Positions 20,411 through 29,951 of a stretch of 64,000 nucleotides of DNA are shown here, piece after piece. The notes under the pieces are model-generated. The model saw only the letters and a program-made list of their open reading frames with translations, ran no database searches and was not told where the DNA came from. Each line of letters begins with the position of its first letter. The stretch's first letter is position 1. The position numbers and the translations under genes are program-made. The stretch is from Symsagittifera roscoffensis (taxonomy: Eukaryota > Xenacoelomorpha > Acoela > Convolutidae): assembly GCF_963678635.1 (NCBI RefSeq), contig NC_087063.1:19774220-19838219 (forward strand), in the 5' to 3' direction.

Positions 20411-21651
20411 AATTGATTAACATATTGTAGTTTTAGATTTTCTGTTTCTTCAAGTTTCATTGTGATTTCCACTTGCTCTAGTTTGTCTACTAGTTTTTGA
20501 AAATCTAAATCTGGCTCTCGAATTGAAGAAGGATGAGATGCTCTCTTTTTTATTGCTATTTTCCTTAATTGAGGTTTTAAGGTCATCATTAAAATTTCTG
20601 TCATTTTTGTGTTTTTATAGTCATGTGTATTTAGTGAATATGCTTTTCGAACTAGTGTTTCGATACGTACTGCTAATTGTTTAATGGTTTCATTTGGTAA
20701 TCTGCGAATTTCATTACATAAAACTCTTTGGTGTTGTTTATTTCTTTCGGAGTCAAACATTTTTGAAAATTCTTGTGTAAATCTTTTCCAGTCTGATTTT
20801 ATTTCTATAGGTAATACTGAAAACCATTTTTGAGCTGCGCCATCTAAGGATGTTTGTATCAACGCTGTGCGTCGATGTATCCAATTTTGATGTAGTGGCG
20901 TATTAATTGGTTCAGGTCCTATATTTAAAATTAAATTTGCTGTTACTGCGTTTAAATAATCTTCTACAGAATAATCAGGGTCTGTTCCTGTGAATACCAT
21001 TAGTGGTTTATTTGATGTTATTGATGATCCACCCATAATGTATGGATTCATTGTCATCTGTAGTGACTCTGCGGCGTTTGGCATTTGCGAAAAATTTGAA
21101 AGTTGATTTTTTGTTATTTCGTGTTGCTGAAGGTAATATGGGAGTGGTATTTCATTTTGCATTTGAGTTGGTTGATACGAGTGAATAGTCATTGGGTTTT
21201 GTGGTTGAATTGGTTGAAAAGATTGTGTATTTATTGGATTTGACATGTGGATTGGTTGTTGACTTCGTGTATCTGTTGGATTTGGAGAAAAAATTCTATT
21301 AAATGTATGAGGTCGTCGCGATCCTTGTTTGCGATATTCTTGGGTATATGGTGCAAAAATGTCTGGTTGTAAATAATCATCGTCAGATGATAAGTAATCC
21401 GTTTGATGAGGTGCTTGCTTTTTATTTTTATTTTGTTGAAAGAATGGGTAATTTTTACTGTGGTCCTGTGAAGGACGTGAATTAGTCCGAAAATTTACTG
21501 AGTTGGTTGTTGTCATTGGGTTATCCCAATAGTGAGAACATACATGATTATTATTAGTCTTTCGTGGTGGATAGTTTGTTTTTGATGAATGTGCAAAAGT
21601 TGCAAAAGTGTTTCTTGTGAACGTTCTTCGTGGTTTTGATGGTACTGTCAT
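20359..21651 (-). CDS. gag: Gag capsid domain of the Gypsy element
   Basis: Structural protein of the particle. The uninterrupted frame holds a Gln/Asn/Pro-rich N-terminal half. A retrotransposon Gag capsid domain follows from about residue 215: FTGTDPDYSVEDYLNAVTAN, LDGAAQKWFSVLPIEI, WKRFTQEFSKMFD and IRRLPNETIKQLAVRIE. A Lys/Glu-rich helix, possibly coiled coil, lies at the end (LVDKLEQVEITMKLEETE). The preceding sequence to 22370 is in the same frame but carries TAA at 21664-21666 and 21859-21861, so the Met at 21651 is only the first available start and the true Gag is probably longer. Confidence 0.85.
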   Translation of the reverse strand: MTVPSKPRRTFTRNTFATFAHSSKTNYPPRKTNNNHVCSHYWDNPMTTTNSVNFRTNSRPSQDHSKNYPFFQQNKNKKQAPHQTDYLSSDDDYLQPDIFAPYTQEYRKQGSRRPHTFNRIFSPNPTDTRSQQPIHMSNPINTQSFQPIQPQNPMTIHSYQPTQMQNEIPLPYYLQQHEITKNQLSNFSQMPNAAESLQMTMNPYIMGGSSITSNKPLMVFTGTDPDYSVEDYLNAVTANLILNIGPEPINTPLHQNWIHRRTALIQTSLDGAAQKWFSVLPIEIKSDWKRFTQEFSKMFDSERNKQHQRVLCNEIRRLPNETIKQLAVRIETLVRKAYSLNTHDYKNTKMTEILMMTLKPQLRKIAIKKRASHPSSIREPDLDFQKLVDKLEQVEITMKLEETENLKLQYVNQLKQTLQISITYRNQIQT

Positions 21652-22720
21652 AGGTCTATATGTTTAATAATCCATTTGTGAATATTTTGGAGCAACCGAT
21701 GGTTTAGCGGTTGATTGTAAGGTTACTTGTGCCAATGAAGGATTTGTATTTTTTGGTGTTGTTAAATTTGGATGTATTGGAGAAATACTTTGTTGTGTAG
21801 TTGTTGTTGTTTGAACAATTTCTTCATTTATGAAGTGTGATGGTGTTTGGATATCTTGTTATGTAAGATTTCTAGTTCCATTAAGGTTTTCATTGTGTTT
21901 GACGGTTGAATTTAAACTGTTATTTCGCGTATCGGGTAAAAATGTGTTGTAGTTTAATGGTGTTGCATCAATGGTTAGTGGTACTACTTTTACATAATCT
22001 CTTTGGTAAGATATTGTACTTATTGCTTGACTTGAGATTGATTGTGGAATATTTATAAATGCATGATGAGACCATTCAGGGTCCCAAACGTAGTCTGACT
22101 GTTCTGTAATGGCAGTATCATCATTTGGATTTTGAGGTCTGAAATTTTTTCTTGCTTGTGAAATTAAGTCTATATTGTGTGTGAAATAATCTATTATAAA
22201 CCATGCCAAAATTTTTTGTAAGTCATGTTTTGTGTGTTGTGAAACATCGTCTTTAGTGAAATTTTCTTTGATTATATGTAGGAAGGTTGAAAATAATGTG
22301 ATTTCCTGTCGTACTTTTGTATGTTTGGATGTTTCAGTTGGTGAGACATTGAAATTCTGTTTTTTCTAATATAGAAATATACGTATATATTATTGCAAAA
22401 AACTTCGTTAGTGAATATGGAGTTTGCTCTTTGTGAATTATGATATTGTATGCTTTTAATATATTCTAAGAATACTTTTGAAAATTCTAATTCAAGATCT
22501 TCTGTTTGAATTACATATTTTTGATGATTCGGATTTGGTGTGCTGAATTCTATTGTGTAGATTCCGTATTGTTTTGTTAAATTACATATATCTTTCAGAT
22601 AATGTTCAATAATTTGTCTTTTGATTTTTACATCTGGGAATTCTGCTTTACATGGGCTAATTCCGGGTTCAAACAATTTTAAGAGTAAATTCTTGCAAAA
22701 GTCATGTGATTGTGTTCAAG
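21652..22720 (-). pseudogene. N-terminal extension of Gag (disrupted)
   Basis: Coding-like sequence in two frames: 22720 to about 22360 (FEPGISPCKAEFPDVKIKR, ...VFCNNIYVYFYIRKN) and, after a minus-one shift at AAAAAAC (22359-22365), on to 21859 (AWFIIDYFTHNIDLISQAR, ...VWDPEWSHHAFINIP). Past a TAA at 21859 it continues Thr/Gln/Pro-rich to the TAA at 21664. No ATG precedes the first part in frame; a TTG or a spliced leader exon would be needed. The length (about 350 residues before the capsid) is unusual for Ty3/Gypsy Gag. I do not recognise a domain. Confidence 0.5.
22359..22365 (-). promoter_or_regulatory. Slippery heptamer A AAA AAC at a frame change in gag
   Basis: Read in the upstream frame, the heptamer is in exact X XXY YYZ register (AGA AAA AAC), and a minus-one slip leads straight into the downstream Gag frame. 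This is either a programmed frameshift site or a lost A in a homopolymer. No obvious downstream stem was identified by eye. Confidence 0.35.
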
Positions 22721-23741
22721 GGTTGGAGAATAGTAAATCGATCCACAAGGTTCAGGTATAATTAGAACGCAAGTAGTTCGTTAGATAATATTAGTCTAAT
22801 ATTAGTCTATATACTAAGTCTAAGATTTATCCTGGGTCTGGTAAGAAGAGGGTTCAAGTGAAGGATGAATAACCGAAGTTCTTCACTGTTTATCTTAATT
22901 TGAATGGTTAGTTTTTATAAAAAATTTCTATCAATCTTGGGTCGTTTGGAAGGGTTGGATATTGAATCGACGTTTGAGGTCGTTAGACACTTGCTAAGTG
23001 GGTGGGGAGAACAAAATTGTTCTTTTTGATCCAAGGATAGGCCTTGATGATCAGGTTTTAAATTTAGTGAAATAGAAAATTAATTAAGATCCAAGAATAA
23101 GCCTTGATGATCTGTTTTTAAAATTAAGTGAAAATTTAAGTTTAAAATTGTTTAAATTTATTTAAGAAAAACATTTAGTTTTTCAATGATATTAGTGAAC
23201 TTATGATTGCTGTTATGTTTAGGTGATAAAGCTGGAACAACAGATGATTTTATGATTACTAACAATTTATTGTCATGCTACTAATTTTTATTTTCATTTT
23301 CAATAAAAATGTTTCAAACATGTTTTATATAAGACTGCAGAAATTAAGAAAACGATCTGAGATCTTTTTATCAATCGTTATTGCATTTTAATAATTTTGT
23401 TTAGCGCCTGAAATGATCATGAAGATTGACTTCAAATTTTTATGTTTGCAAATGAAAATCTAAATTCATTGCTAATAAGATTCTAAATATAAAAGTTTGT
23501 GTTGGCTTTTGCCATACGATCATAAAACTATTTGGTAAGTTTCTACTTTGTCGTATGTCGTCTCTTGTTCGAGGTCTTCTTCCAATTCCGGGTAGTTCTG
23601 TTATCGTTCGGAATATCGGCTCTGATCTATTGAGTCGTAGAGACCTTTCGATTAAATTATTGTCGTATAACATTTTAAAAATGTTTTGTCTAGATTCTAA
23701 TCTATTTTTTGGTTGATTCTAAGCTATTAAGGTCTTATTCG
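22721..23741 (-). other. 5' leader of the Gypsy element
   Basis: About 1 kb between the primer site and gag. It contains one 77-codon frame (23673-23440, starting MLYDNNLIERS) as the first ATG frame of the transcript, without recognisable motif, and the duplicated block at 23027-23155. It probably holds packaging and translation signals. Confidence 0.4.
23027..23155. repeat. Two-copy tandem repeat in the Gypsy leader
   Basis: GATCCAAGGATAGGCCTTGATGATC... and GATCCAAGAATAAGCCTTGATGATC... are repeated with a spacing of about 62 bases, followed in each by a similar TTTTAAA.TTA.GTGAAA stretch. Confidence 0.65.
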
Positions 23742-23759
23742 AGACTTATGGTTGCACCA
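23742..23759 (-). promoter_or_regulatory. Candidate primer-binding site of the Gypsy element
   Basis: On the minus strand TGGTGCAACCATAAGTC begins two bases after the 5' LTR. The initial TGG would pair with the CCA end of a tRNA. I could not assign the tRNA. Confidence 0.6.
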
Positions 23760-23761
23760 GA

Positions 23762-24171
23762 TGAGTTATAACCGATGTGGTTAACTCCTAGAGTAATTTC
23801 GGATAGGGTACACCGTCTGCTCGTCACGCTATCATATTTTCGGCCGGATAGATTCGTGCAACTTCTTAGTCTAATACCGATCCTAATCTTACTCTTATAC
23901 TTTCTAGTCTCAGGGTGTTTAACTAGTCTCTGCTAGGCTCAATAGATCTAGGGTATACTGGTTTGCTGCGGCGGCTGAAGTTCTCTTGGAGAGACAACTA
24001 ATTTCTAAGTTAAATTCAAATCCCTCTGGTGCTGAAATTACAAGTAATTTCAGCACTTACAAATAAGTGGGTTGTTAGTTAGATGGATCATGATTGGTTA
24101 ATATCAAATATTTTACAGTGGTAAAATATCTAATTTATCCAATCATAAAATGTAGTTTGGATCAGGTTCCA
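23762..24171 (-). repeat. 5' LTR of the Gypsy element
   Basis: 410 bp, TG...CA, matching 5954-6363. Promoter and start signals for the minus-strand transcript should lie within it. TTAC follows at 24172-24175. Confidence 0.95.
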
Positions 24172-24192
24172 TTACAGTGAGCTGCAAAAAAA

Positions 24193-24389
24193 ATACAAAC
24201 ACCCACAAAGCAAAAACCGCTAAGAACAATTGGATTGTTTTCCGTCTATTGGTAAAGAATTGGACGTTAAATTATCGGGTCTACAGAAGAAAAGCATACA
24301 AAAACCCACAAAGCAAAAACCGCTAAAGAACAATTGGATTGTTTTCCGTCTATTGGTAAAAAAATTGGACGTTAAATTATCGGGTCTAC
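24193..24389. repeat. Two-copy direct repeat next to the Gypsy insertion
   Basis: Two near-identical units of about 93 bp at 24193-24284 and 24296-24389, each running from ATACAAA.ACCCACAAAGC through GGATTGTTTTCCGTCTATTGG to CGGGTCTAC. The opposing open frames across it are artefacts of the duplication. Confidence 0.85.
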
Positions 24390-25624
24390 TGAAAATTAGG
24401 GGTTTTGATGAATACCGTTGCAAACAAAATTAGTTATTTTAAAGTGGAAGTTTAAAATCAACACGTTCTCGAATCCATAGTTTCTCTTCCTATAAAAATC
24501 TATCAAAAAAACAAAGCTATGATTTGCAATCAGCGAGGTTGTTAAAGAAGCAACTTTCTGATCATATAGAAAAAAAATCAGTTTTTTTGTTACAGCTTCA
24601 TGTGATTTTCCATTAGTCAACTCAAATAATTAATCTTCTAATACAGATAAAATGTATAATTACAGCCATTTAATTTATAGCTATTATTCGAATATTGTGT
24701 TCAAAACGCAAAAAAATTGAAGCGTCACTCAAATAATTTTTTCTATCTATTTAGTCATTTCTTTATGAAAGACTGCTAGTAACACCCATCTCATATAGGG
24801 AAAAGGGTAGTCATAGAGTTTTTTTTGTATTTTTTCAAATGCAAAAAAAAAGATTGAAATTTTTATGAACAGCAATTTTTTATCAACCCGGGTGACCTGA
24901 GTAACCTTTAGTAAATCGATATTTGCGCTAAAATAATAGATAAAAGCATATGACTGAAAAAATCTAAGTCTTGTTGTAGAAAGTCAGCTGAACTAAGATG
25001 AATAATGAACCGGATTTAAAAGAATTTAAAGTCATTAAGCAGAAATCTTCATCGGTTTGGTAACAGCCATACAATTTTTTTTCTTGGCACGCTCAATCCT
25101 AGCCTTAATCATTGTTTATCTATTGCAACAGATTGTTTCCCCACTTTTTTGCGCATTTTGCTTCATTCGTAATTAGTGTTTTGATTTTCAGCTTTATCGA
25201 TTACTGATATTTGGTTAATCTGCATCTGCTCACACTTCTCTTGTTTTTCTATGATTCTGTTTCAAAAACCGGTATATTTTGACCATTCTGCTGTACTTTA
25301 TGCCCTATTTGATTTTTTTGATAATTTTCTAGAAATGATTTTTGTTTTTCTATAGATTGCTATGCAACAAGAGATTTTAATTCAATCTAGGAAGCTTTTA
25401 TTGAAAACTTTTAACACTAGCCGCCTATTTATGGACGTTCTCTGACGGACAAAAATTTCTGCAGTATTTTGAGGCCAATTTTTTTTGTGAAATGTCAGTG
25501 ATAAAATTTTGTTAAAACTAGATAAAACTTAGTCGTGAAAAATGCAAAAACACAGCAACCGGCTATCTTGGTTTTTTTTGCAGTTACGGCCCCCTAAAAC
25601 TTCTTATAACTGCCAGATACTTAT
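24390..25624. other. Non-coding sequence between the two LTR elements
   Basis: No gene recognised. About 25120-25215 weakly resembles 37990-38070 (GATTGTTT..C...TTTTTTGC, GCTTCAT, GCTTTATCGAT), so an old dispersed repeat may be present. Confidence 0.3.
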
Positions 25625-26041
25625 TGTGCGCTCAATCTCCATAAACTAGAAAAAACGGCTCGGAAAAAAATGTTTAACGTGTATTCTCGGCAATACAGAC
25701 ATTCATCGTCATTAGTTTATAATATGCCAAAAACTCACATAACTCATGATCATAATTTCAACAAAATTGGGCTTCAATAAACAAATTGGCGCAAGCTAGC
25801 CACAAGAACCAGTCGGTAATTTCCTTGAGACAAATTGACAAATTGCTCTTTTTTGGCGGTCAACCTTAATCAAGGCTGAACCGAATTAGAACCAAAAACA
25901 GTTAAAAAAGGATATAACCCCGTTTTTAATATATTAATACATGGGCAAGTTTGTATAGTCGGTACGTTAGCTTAGGCCGCTCGGCCAACTCTGCTTGGTT
26001 TTATATGCATCTATACTCTGTTTTATATTTGCGTTGCAACA
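25625..26041 (-). repeat. 3' LTR of the BEL/Pao element
   Basis: 417 bp, homologous to 34037-34451. It carries a stretch around 25827-25850 (TGAGACAAATTGACAAATTG) absent from the other LTR and lacks the insertion present there near 34340-34360. Confidence 0.92.
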
Positions 26042-26042
26042 T

Positions 26043-26061
26043 CCTCCCCCCCCCCCCTTCC
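26043..26061 (-). promoter_or_regulatory. Polypurine tract of the BEL/Pao element
   Basis: On the minus strand a run AGGAAG, about a dozen G, then AGGA lies immediately before the 3' LTR, a strong plus-strand primer candidate. Confidence 0.8.
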
Positions 26062-26529
26062 TAAAGAAGGAAGAACCGGAGCGAGCTTAACGGTCGGCCG
26101 AGTGACTTCGCGGGTTGAGGTCTTAACCGGGTCGGATCGGGCGCAACCGTCCTTTCGGTAGTTTAGCTTGACGATTCGGGCGAGAGGGTAGTACCCACAC
26201 GGACTATCGGGCTCAATCACCCACACGAGAGCGCCTGTCTTAAGAGTGGAGTCAGATTGAGTGTGCCACTTGACACGCTTATTCAGCGAGGGAACATACT
26301 CGCGAAGCCAACGAGACCAAATAGCGTTAGCATACGACTGCGCTCGCACGCACCTTTTCTTGTGGTTGAAGTGCTCCCCAGGTAAAAGCGAAGGAAAGCT
26401 TGTGGCATGTTGTCCAAGCAAAAAATGGTGTGGGGTTAACGCTTCTAACTCACGTGAATCAGTACTAACGGGAGTGATTGGCCTCGCATTCAAAGCCTGC
26501 TCATTTAAGCAGAGTGTTGTTCCTAACAC
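26062..26529 (-). pseudogene. DUF5641 C-terminal domain of BEL/Pao Pol
   Basis: Contains ALNARPITPVSTDSRELEAL followed by TPHHFLLGQ, WLREYVPSLNKRVKW, VWVIEPDSPCGYYPLARI and VTRPTVKLAPVLP, the standard end of BEL/Pao polyproteins beyond integrase. It is separated from the integrase core by a frame break near 26535 and runs through to the polypurine tract. Confidence 0.9.
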
Positions 26530-26541
26530 CTCTTCGGTGAC

Positions 26542-27116
26542 TCACCTACTGCCTAGTATGTCGTAAAGCACGCAATTCACGCTTCGGATGAGGCGCTTCC
26601 AGTAGCCGCCATGATGGGGTGCACCTGGCGGGTTAAATTTCCAAGCAACACCTTCGTGTGCAAAAATTGTCGGAGCCATGCCATTCCAGCTCTTGATGCA
26701 GGCAAGTAATTCCTTTTCCGCGCCAACGAAGTTCGTGCCGTTATCCGACCAGATTGTGCTTGGTGTTCCACGACGCGCAATGAACTGTTCAATGCCCATG
26801 ACACAAGAACTAGAGTCCAGAGATGGTAAAATCTCAAGGTGTACAGCCCTGGTGGTGAGGCAAGTGAAAAGAAATCCCCAGTGTTTTTCAGTGCTTCTAC
26901 GAACCGGAACGTAAAGCGGTCCAAAGTAATCCACACCCGTATGATTAATGGGTGATTGCTTATATCCGAGATATTCGAATGGTAAATTGGACATAATTGG
27001 CTGGATGGCACTTGCTTTGCGTTTACGGAATGTTACAATTTGATTTTCGATAGACCGAATAAGTCGACGCAACACAAGTTTTGCATATTTCATATTTAAA
27101 ACGGAGCGCTTGTAAT
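26542..27116 (-). pseudogene. BEL/Pao integrase core with altered catalytic residue
   Basis: GVDYFGPLYVP (first Asp), IWSDNGTNFVGAEKEL (second Asp) and FNPPGAPHHGGYWKRLIRSV follow in order. The last motif has Lys (AAG) where BEL/Pao integrases normally have the catalytic Glu, so this copy should be inactive. Upstream, LVLRRLIRSIENQIVTFRK resembles the end of the zinc-binding domain, but its cysteines and the preceding His-rich part are missing, so a deletion probably joins it to the RNase H side near 27117. Confidence 0.88.
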
Positions 27117-29037
27117 CTAAACTTCTGCAATATCAAGTTCAGTGGGGTCGGTGATACGTAAGTCCTTACCACGAAAATGCTTATGTGAAGGCAGCAACCT
27201 CAACATAAAAGTAACTACTCGTTTATATCTCATAAAGGAACTGAACCTTTCCAATTGAACCCGTTTTCGGGATGTTTGATGGATGTGACATCGGTGACGA
27301 AGGAAGATGATGTCTCCAAGCAATTATCAACATCACAAGAATGACCCTTCAAACGAGTTTTCTTGATTAGACGTTCGTCGGGTATAAACGGCCAACCAGT
27401 AGTCCTGAGAAGGCTCGTACCAATAACCCAGCTACTATCCTTGAGGGCTTCCGAAGAAATCCCCCGCGTACCGGTATCAACTGGATTATCGCCGCTCAGA
27501 ACATGGTGCCACTCATCAATAGTGGTCAATTCGAGGATTTCGCCGACATGGTTAGCGACGAATACAGGTAATTTTTCAGCGGAGTTTAGCCACTGCAAAA
27601 CTGTAGTACCAACTGTCCACATGTAGACATGATTAATGCAGTCAGTGAGGGCGGCCAGTATATCATCTTTCAGTCGTGTGGCGAGCAGAGCAGCTTGAAG
27701 CTCTAGCTTCGGTATAGATAGCGCTTTTGTGGGCGCAACGCGAGCTTTACCAAAGATGAAGGATATTTGAGTTCTGTGCGCCACACTCGACAGTCGCCCA
27801 CGCAAAAAGCCAACCGCACAGAAAACGTCCTGCGAGCTATCACCGAACATGTGGAGTTCAATTTGATCCACAGGCTCTGTGAAGTAACAACGGGGAATAG
27901 TCAATTGCCCTAAGAGAGGGATACCGGAATGCCACTCGAGAAATTTATCTCTTGTGTCTTCCGGAAATTCGTCGTCCAAACTTTGGCCACTGACTTTCCA
28001 AATATCTTTAAGCAAAAGACGGGCGCTAACTGTGTATGGAGCTACCAACCCAACAGGATCAAACATAGAAGAGACAAAACTCAAGACGGTTCGTTGAGTT
28101 ATTGCCTTATCGAGAGGACGATCCACGCCTCTGCTAACAACCAATGTGACTTTCACATGGTCCCACTTAAGCCCTGAGACGTGTGATGATTGTTCGGCAC
28201 CGTTACATATTTCCTTGATGGGTGAAGACGAGGTTTCGCAATCCTCGGGGTTCATTGCTGAAGTGATTTCATCAGCATTACTGACAAATTTAGTCAAATT
28301 AAATCCTCGCAACTTTAGTAACGAAACCGAATGGCGGCTAATTTCAATTGCATGGGTAGCGTTCTCGAACGAATCCAAGTAATCGTCCATATAAAATTTT
28401 TCATTTACGACTGAAGCGGCCTCAGGGTATGTGGACATATTATCAGTTGCTGTTTTTCGCAACGCGAAATTGGTGCACGTAGGCGAATCCCGTGCGCCGA
28501 ATATATGGCGAGTGTACTGATGAACTACCACATCGGAAGTGGTATCCTCCCGCCAAAAAAAAAACGGAGTGAAAATTGATCGCGGGCAAGGACTCCTACC
28601 TGGAGGAACATACCCTCTATATCCGCGGAGACGGCGTACTTGTGTTGACGAAATCGCAAAAGTACAAAAATTAAATTTTGGAGTAGGTTTAGACCCACCA
28701 ATAAGGACTTATTTAAGGATGTGCCGTGAAACTTAGAAGCCCAATTAATGACTCGGCGCACCTTACCCGGCTTATTCGGATTTACGACGGGATGGTGCGG
28801 AAGATACCACTCGCGAACGGAGCGCTTACGTGGATCATGCGGTTCGACGGTAACGACATAGCCTTTCCTAATGTCCTCTCTAATTGTGTCTGCGTATCTT
28901 TCGCGCAGTTCAGGGTCTTCACTTAACCTTCTCTCCAATGTTTTAAATTGGGCGAGTGACGAGTAACGAGTAATAGTTGTTTGGTAGACTGACATTACTA
29001 TCAATCCAAAGTATAGGCACAATGTATCTTTCGCCAC
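27117..29037 (-). pseudogene. BEL/Pao reverse transcriptase and RNase H-like region
   Basis: From the 5' end: LERRLSEDPELRERYADTI, WYLPHHPVVNPNKPGKVRRV, YAVSADIEGMFLQVGV; then, after a frame break at a run of ten T (28557-28566), YTRHIFGARDSPTCTNFAL, the catalytic YMDD in NEKFYMDDYLDSF and FVSSMFDPVGLVAPYTV. The RNase H-like region with LHMFGDSSQDVFCAVGFL and GDNPVDTGTRGI follows. This order is diagnostic of BEL/Pao Pol. A second shift near 27250 continues GFSSFMRYKRV-type sequence to 27117. The homopolymer break could be a sequencing error. Confidence 0.92.
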
Positions 29038-29055
29038 TGTGAACGATTTCAGAAT

Positions 29056-29908
29056 TTAAGATGGATAAAGCAATTTTATCCGCGGCGGACGGGTATCGAC
29101 TTGTTTGAAAGCACCATAAGATTCCAACTCGTACCAGGATTTTATCTGGTCGGTCAGAGAAGAATCTTCAACAACACACTTGAAACACGAAGAAGTAGAA
29201 ACAACGGACGGCGGCAACGCACCACTTATGATCCAACCTATCGGTAGGCGAACGGAACACGGTGAGTTTTTATCATCTCCCAAGATGAACTCAATGGGTC
29301 TAACGGCGTGGTAGTAGTCTTGTCCTAAAATAATTTCAACATCCTCATAAGTATATTGAGTGGGCTTAATAGATGCTAATTGTGGATATTTGTTCTGAAA
29401 ATCAGCAATATTGATTAACTCGGAACCAATCCGAATATTGTCTTTAACATATGCAAACAGAGAAAATACGAAACCACGATTATTCGGCTCGAAGGAAACT
29501 GTAAACTTGACCCTCTGAGTCTCAACGACGGTGGGTGAATTTAAACCAATAATTGACAAGTTAACGGGCTCCCCTACAAAGCCGAGACGGTTAATGAGTG
29601 ACGAAGGCACCCAAGAGTGAGTCGATGCACTATCACAAAGATCCAACGTCCGAGGATACACCAAGTGTTGCAATTGGCAACAACCCTTTAGACGATTCAA
29701 TATCATGTACATCACTAACAGCGGCATGGGTAGAAGTTTTTGTACTCTCCTTGGATTTGTTTGTTCCAGCCTTATTTGACACATTTGAATTTTCATTCCG
29801 AGGAAAAAATTTCTCGGCTCCATGGAGCAAGACATTATGAGTGCTATTACACTCTGGCTTTGGACACTTATTAGCTCTAGAATATTGCCGGAAAATTATG
29901 ATTGCCAT
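29056..29908 (-). pseudogene. BEL/Pao protease and end of Gag
   Basis: The 5' part has CPKPECNSTHNVLLHGAEKF, the last zinc-binding motif of BEL Gag. After a frame change near 29660 comes LDLCDSASTHSWVPSSLINR, the protease active site in the DS(A/G) form seen in BEL/Pao elements. VEIILGQDYYHAVRPIEFI and LPIGWIISGALP then follow, also typical. The stop at 29056-29058 separates it from RT. Confidence 0.85.
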
Positions 29909-29951
29909 TGAGGCAAGCGAAGCAAAGTTTCTGTGCGGCTACGTATTTTGC

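Larger units (their letters stand above)
5954..24171 (-). mobile_element. 18.2-kb Ty3/Gypsy LTR retrotransposon with envelope-like and accessory genes
   Basis: Complete element bounded by 410-bp direct repeats that begin TG and end CA, flanked by TTAC on both sides (5950-5953 and 24172-24175). The gene order on the minus strand is gag, zinc knuckle and basic tail, protease, RT-RNase H, integrase, a small hydrophobic frame, a Pro/Ser-rich membrane-anchored frame, an envelope-like glycoprotein and a 3' accessory frame. A 1.8-kb 3' untranslated region follows. Protease-RT-RNase H-integrase order and the GPY motif place it in Ty3/Gypsy. Length is about twice to three times the family norm. The LTRs differ at roughly eight of 410 positions, so insertion is fairly recent, yet every coding block carries stops or frameshifts. 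Confidence 0.93.

Noticed and set aside
26577-28926. Multiple plus- and minus-strand frames overlapping the BEL/Pao Pol
   Set aside because: Shadow frames of the recognised RT and integrase; none shows its own conserved motif.
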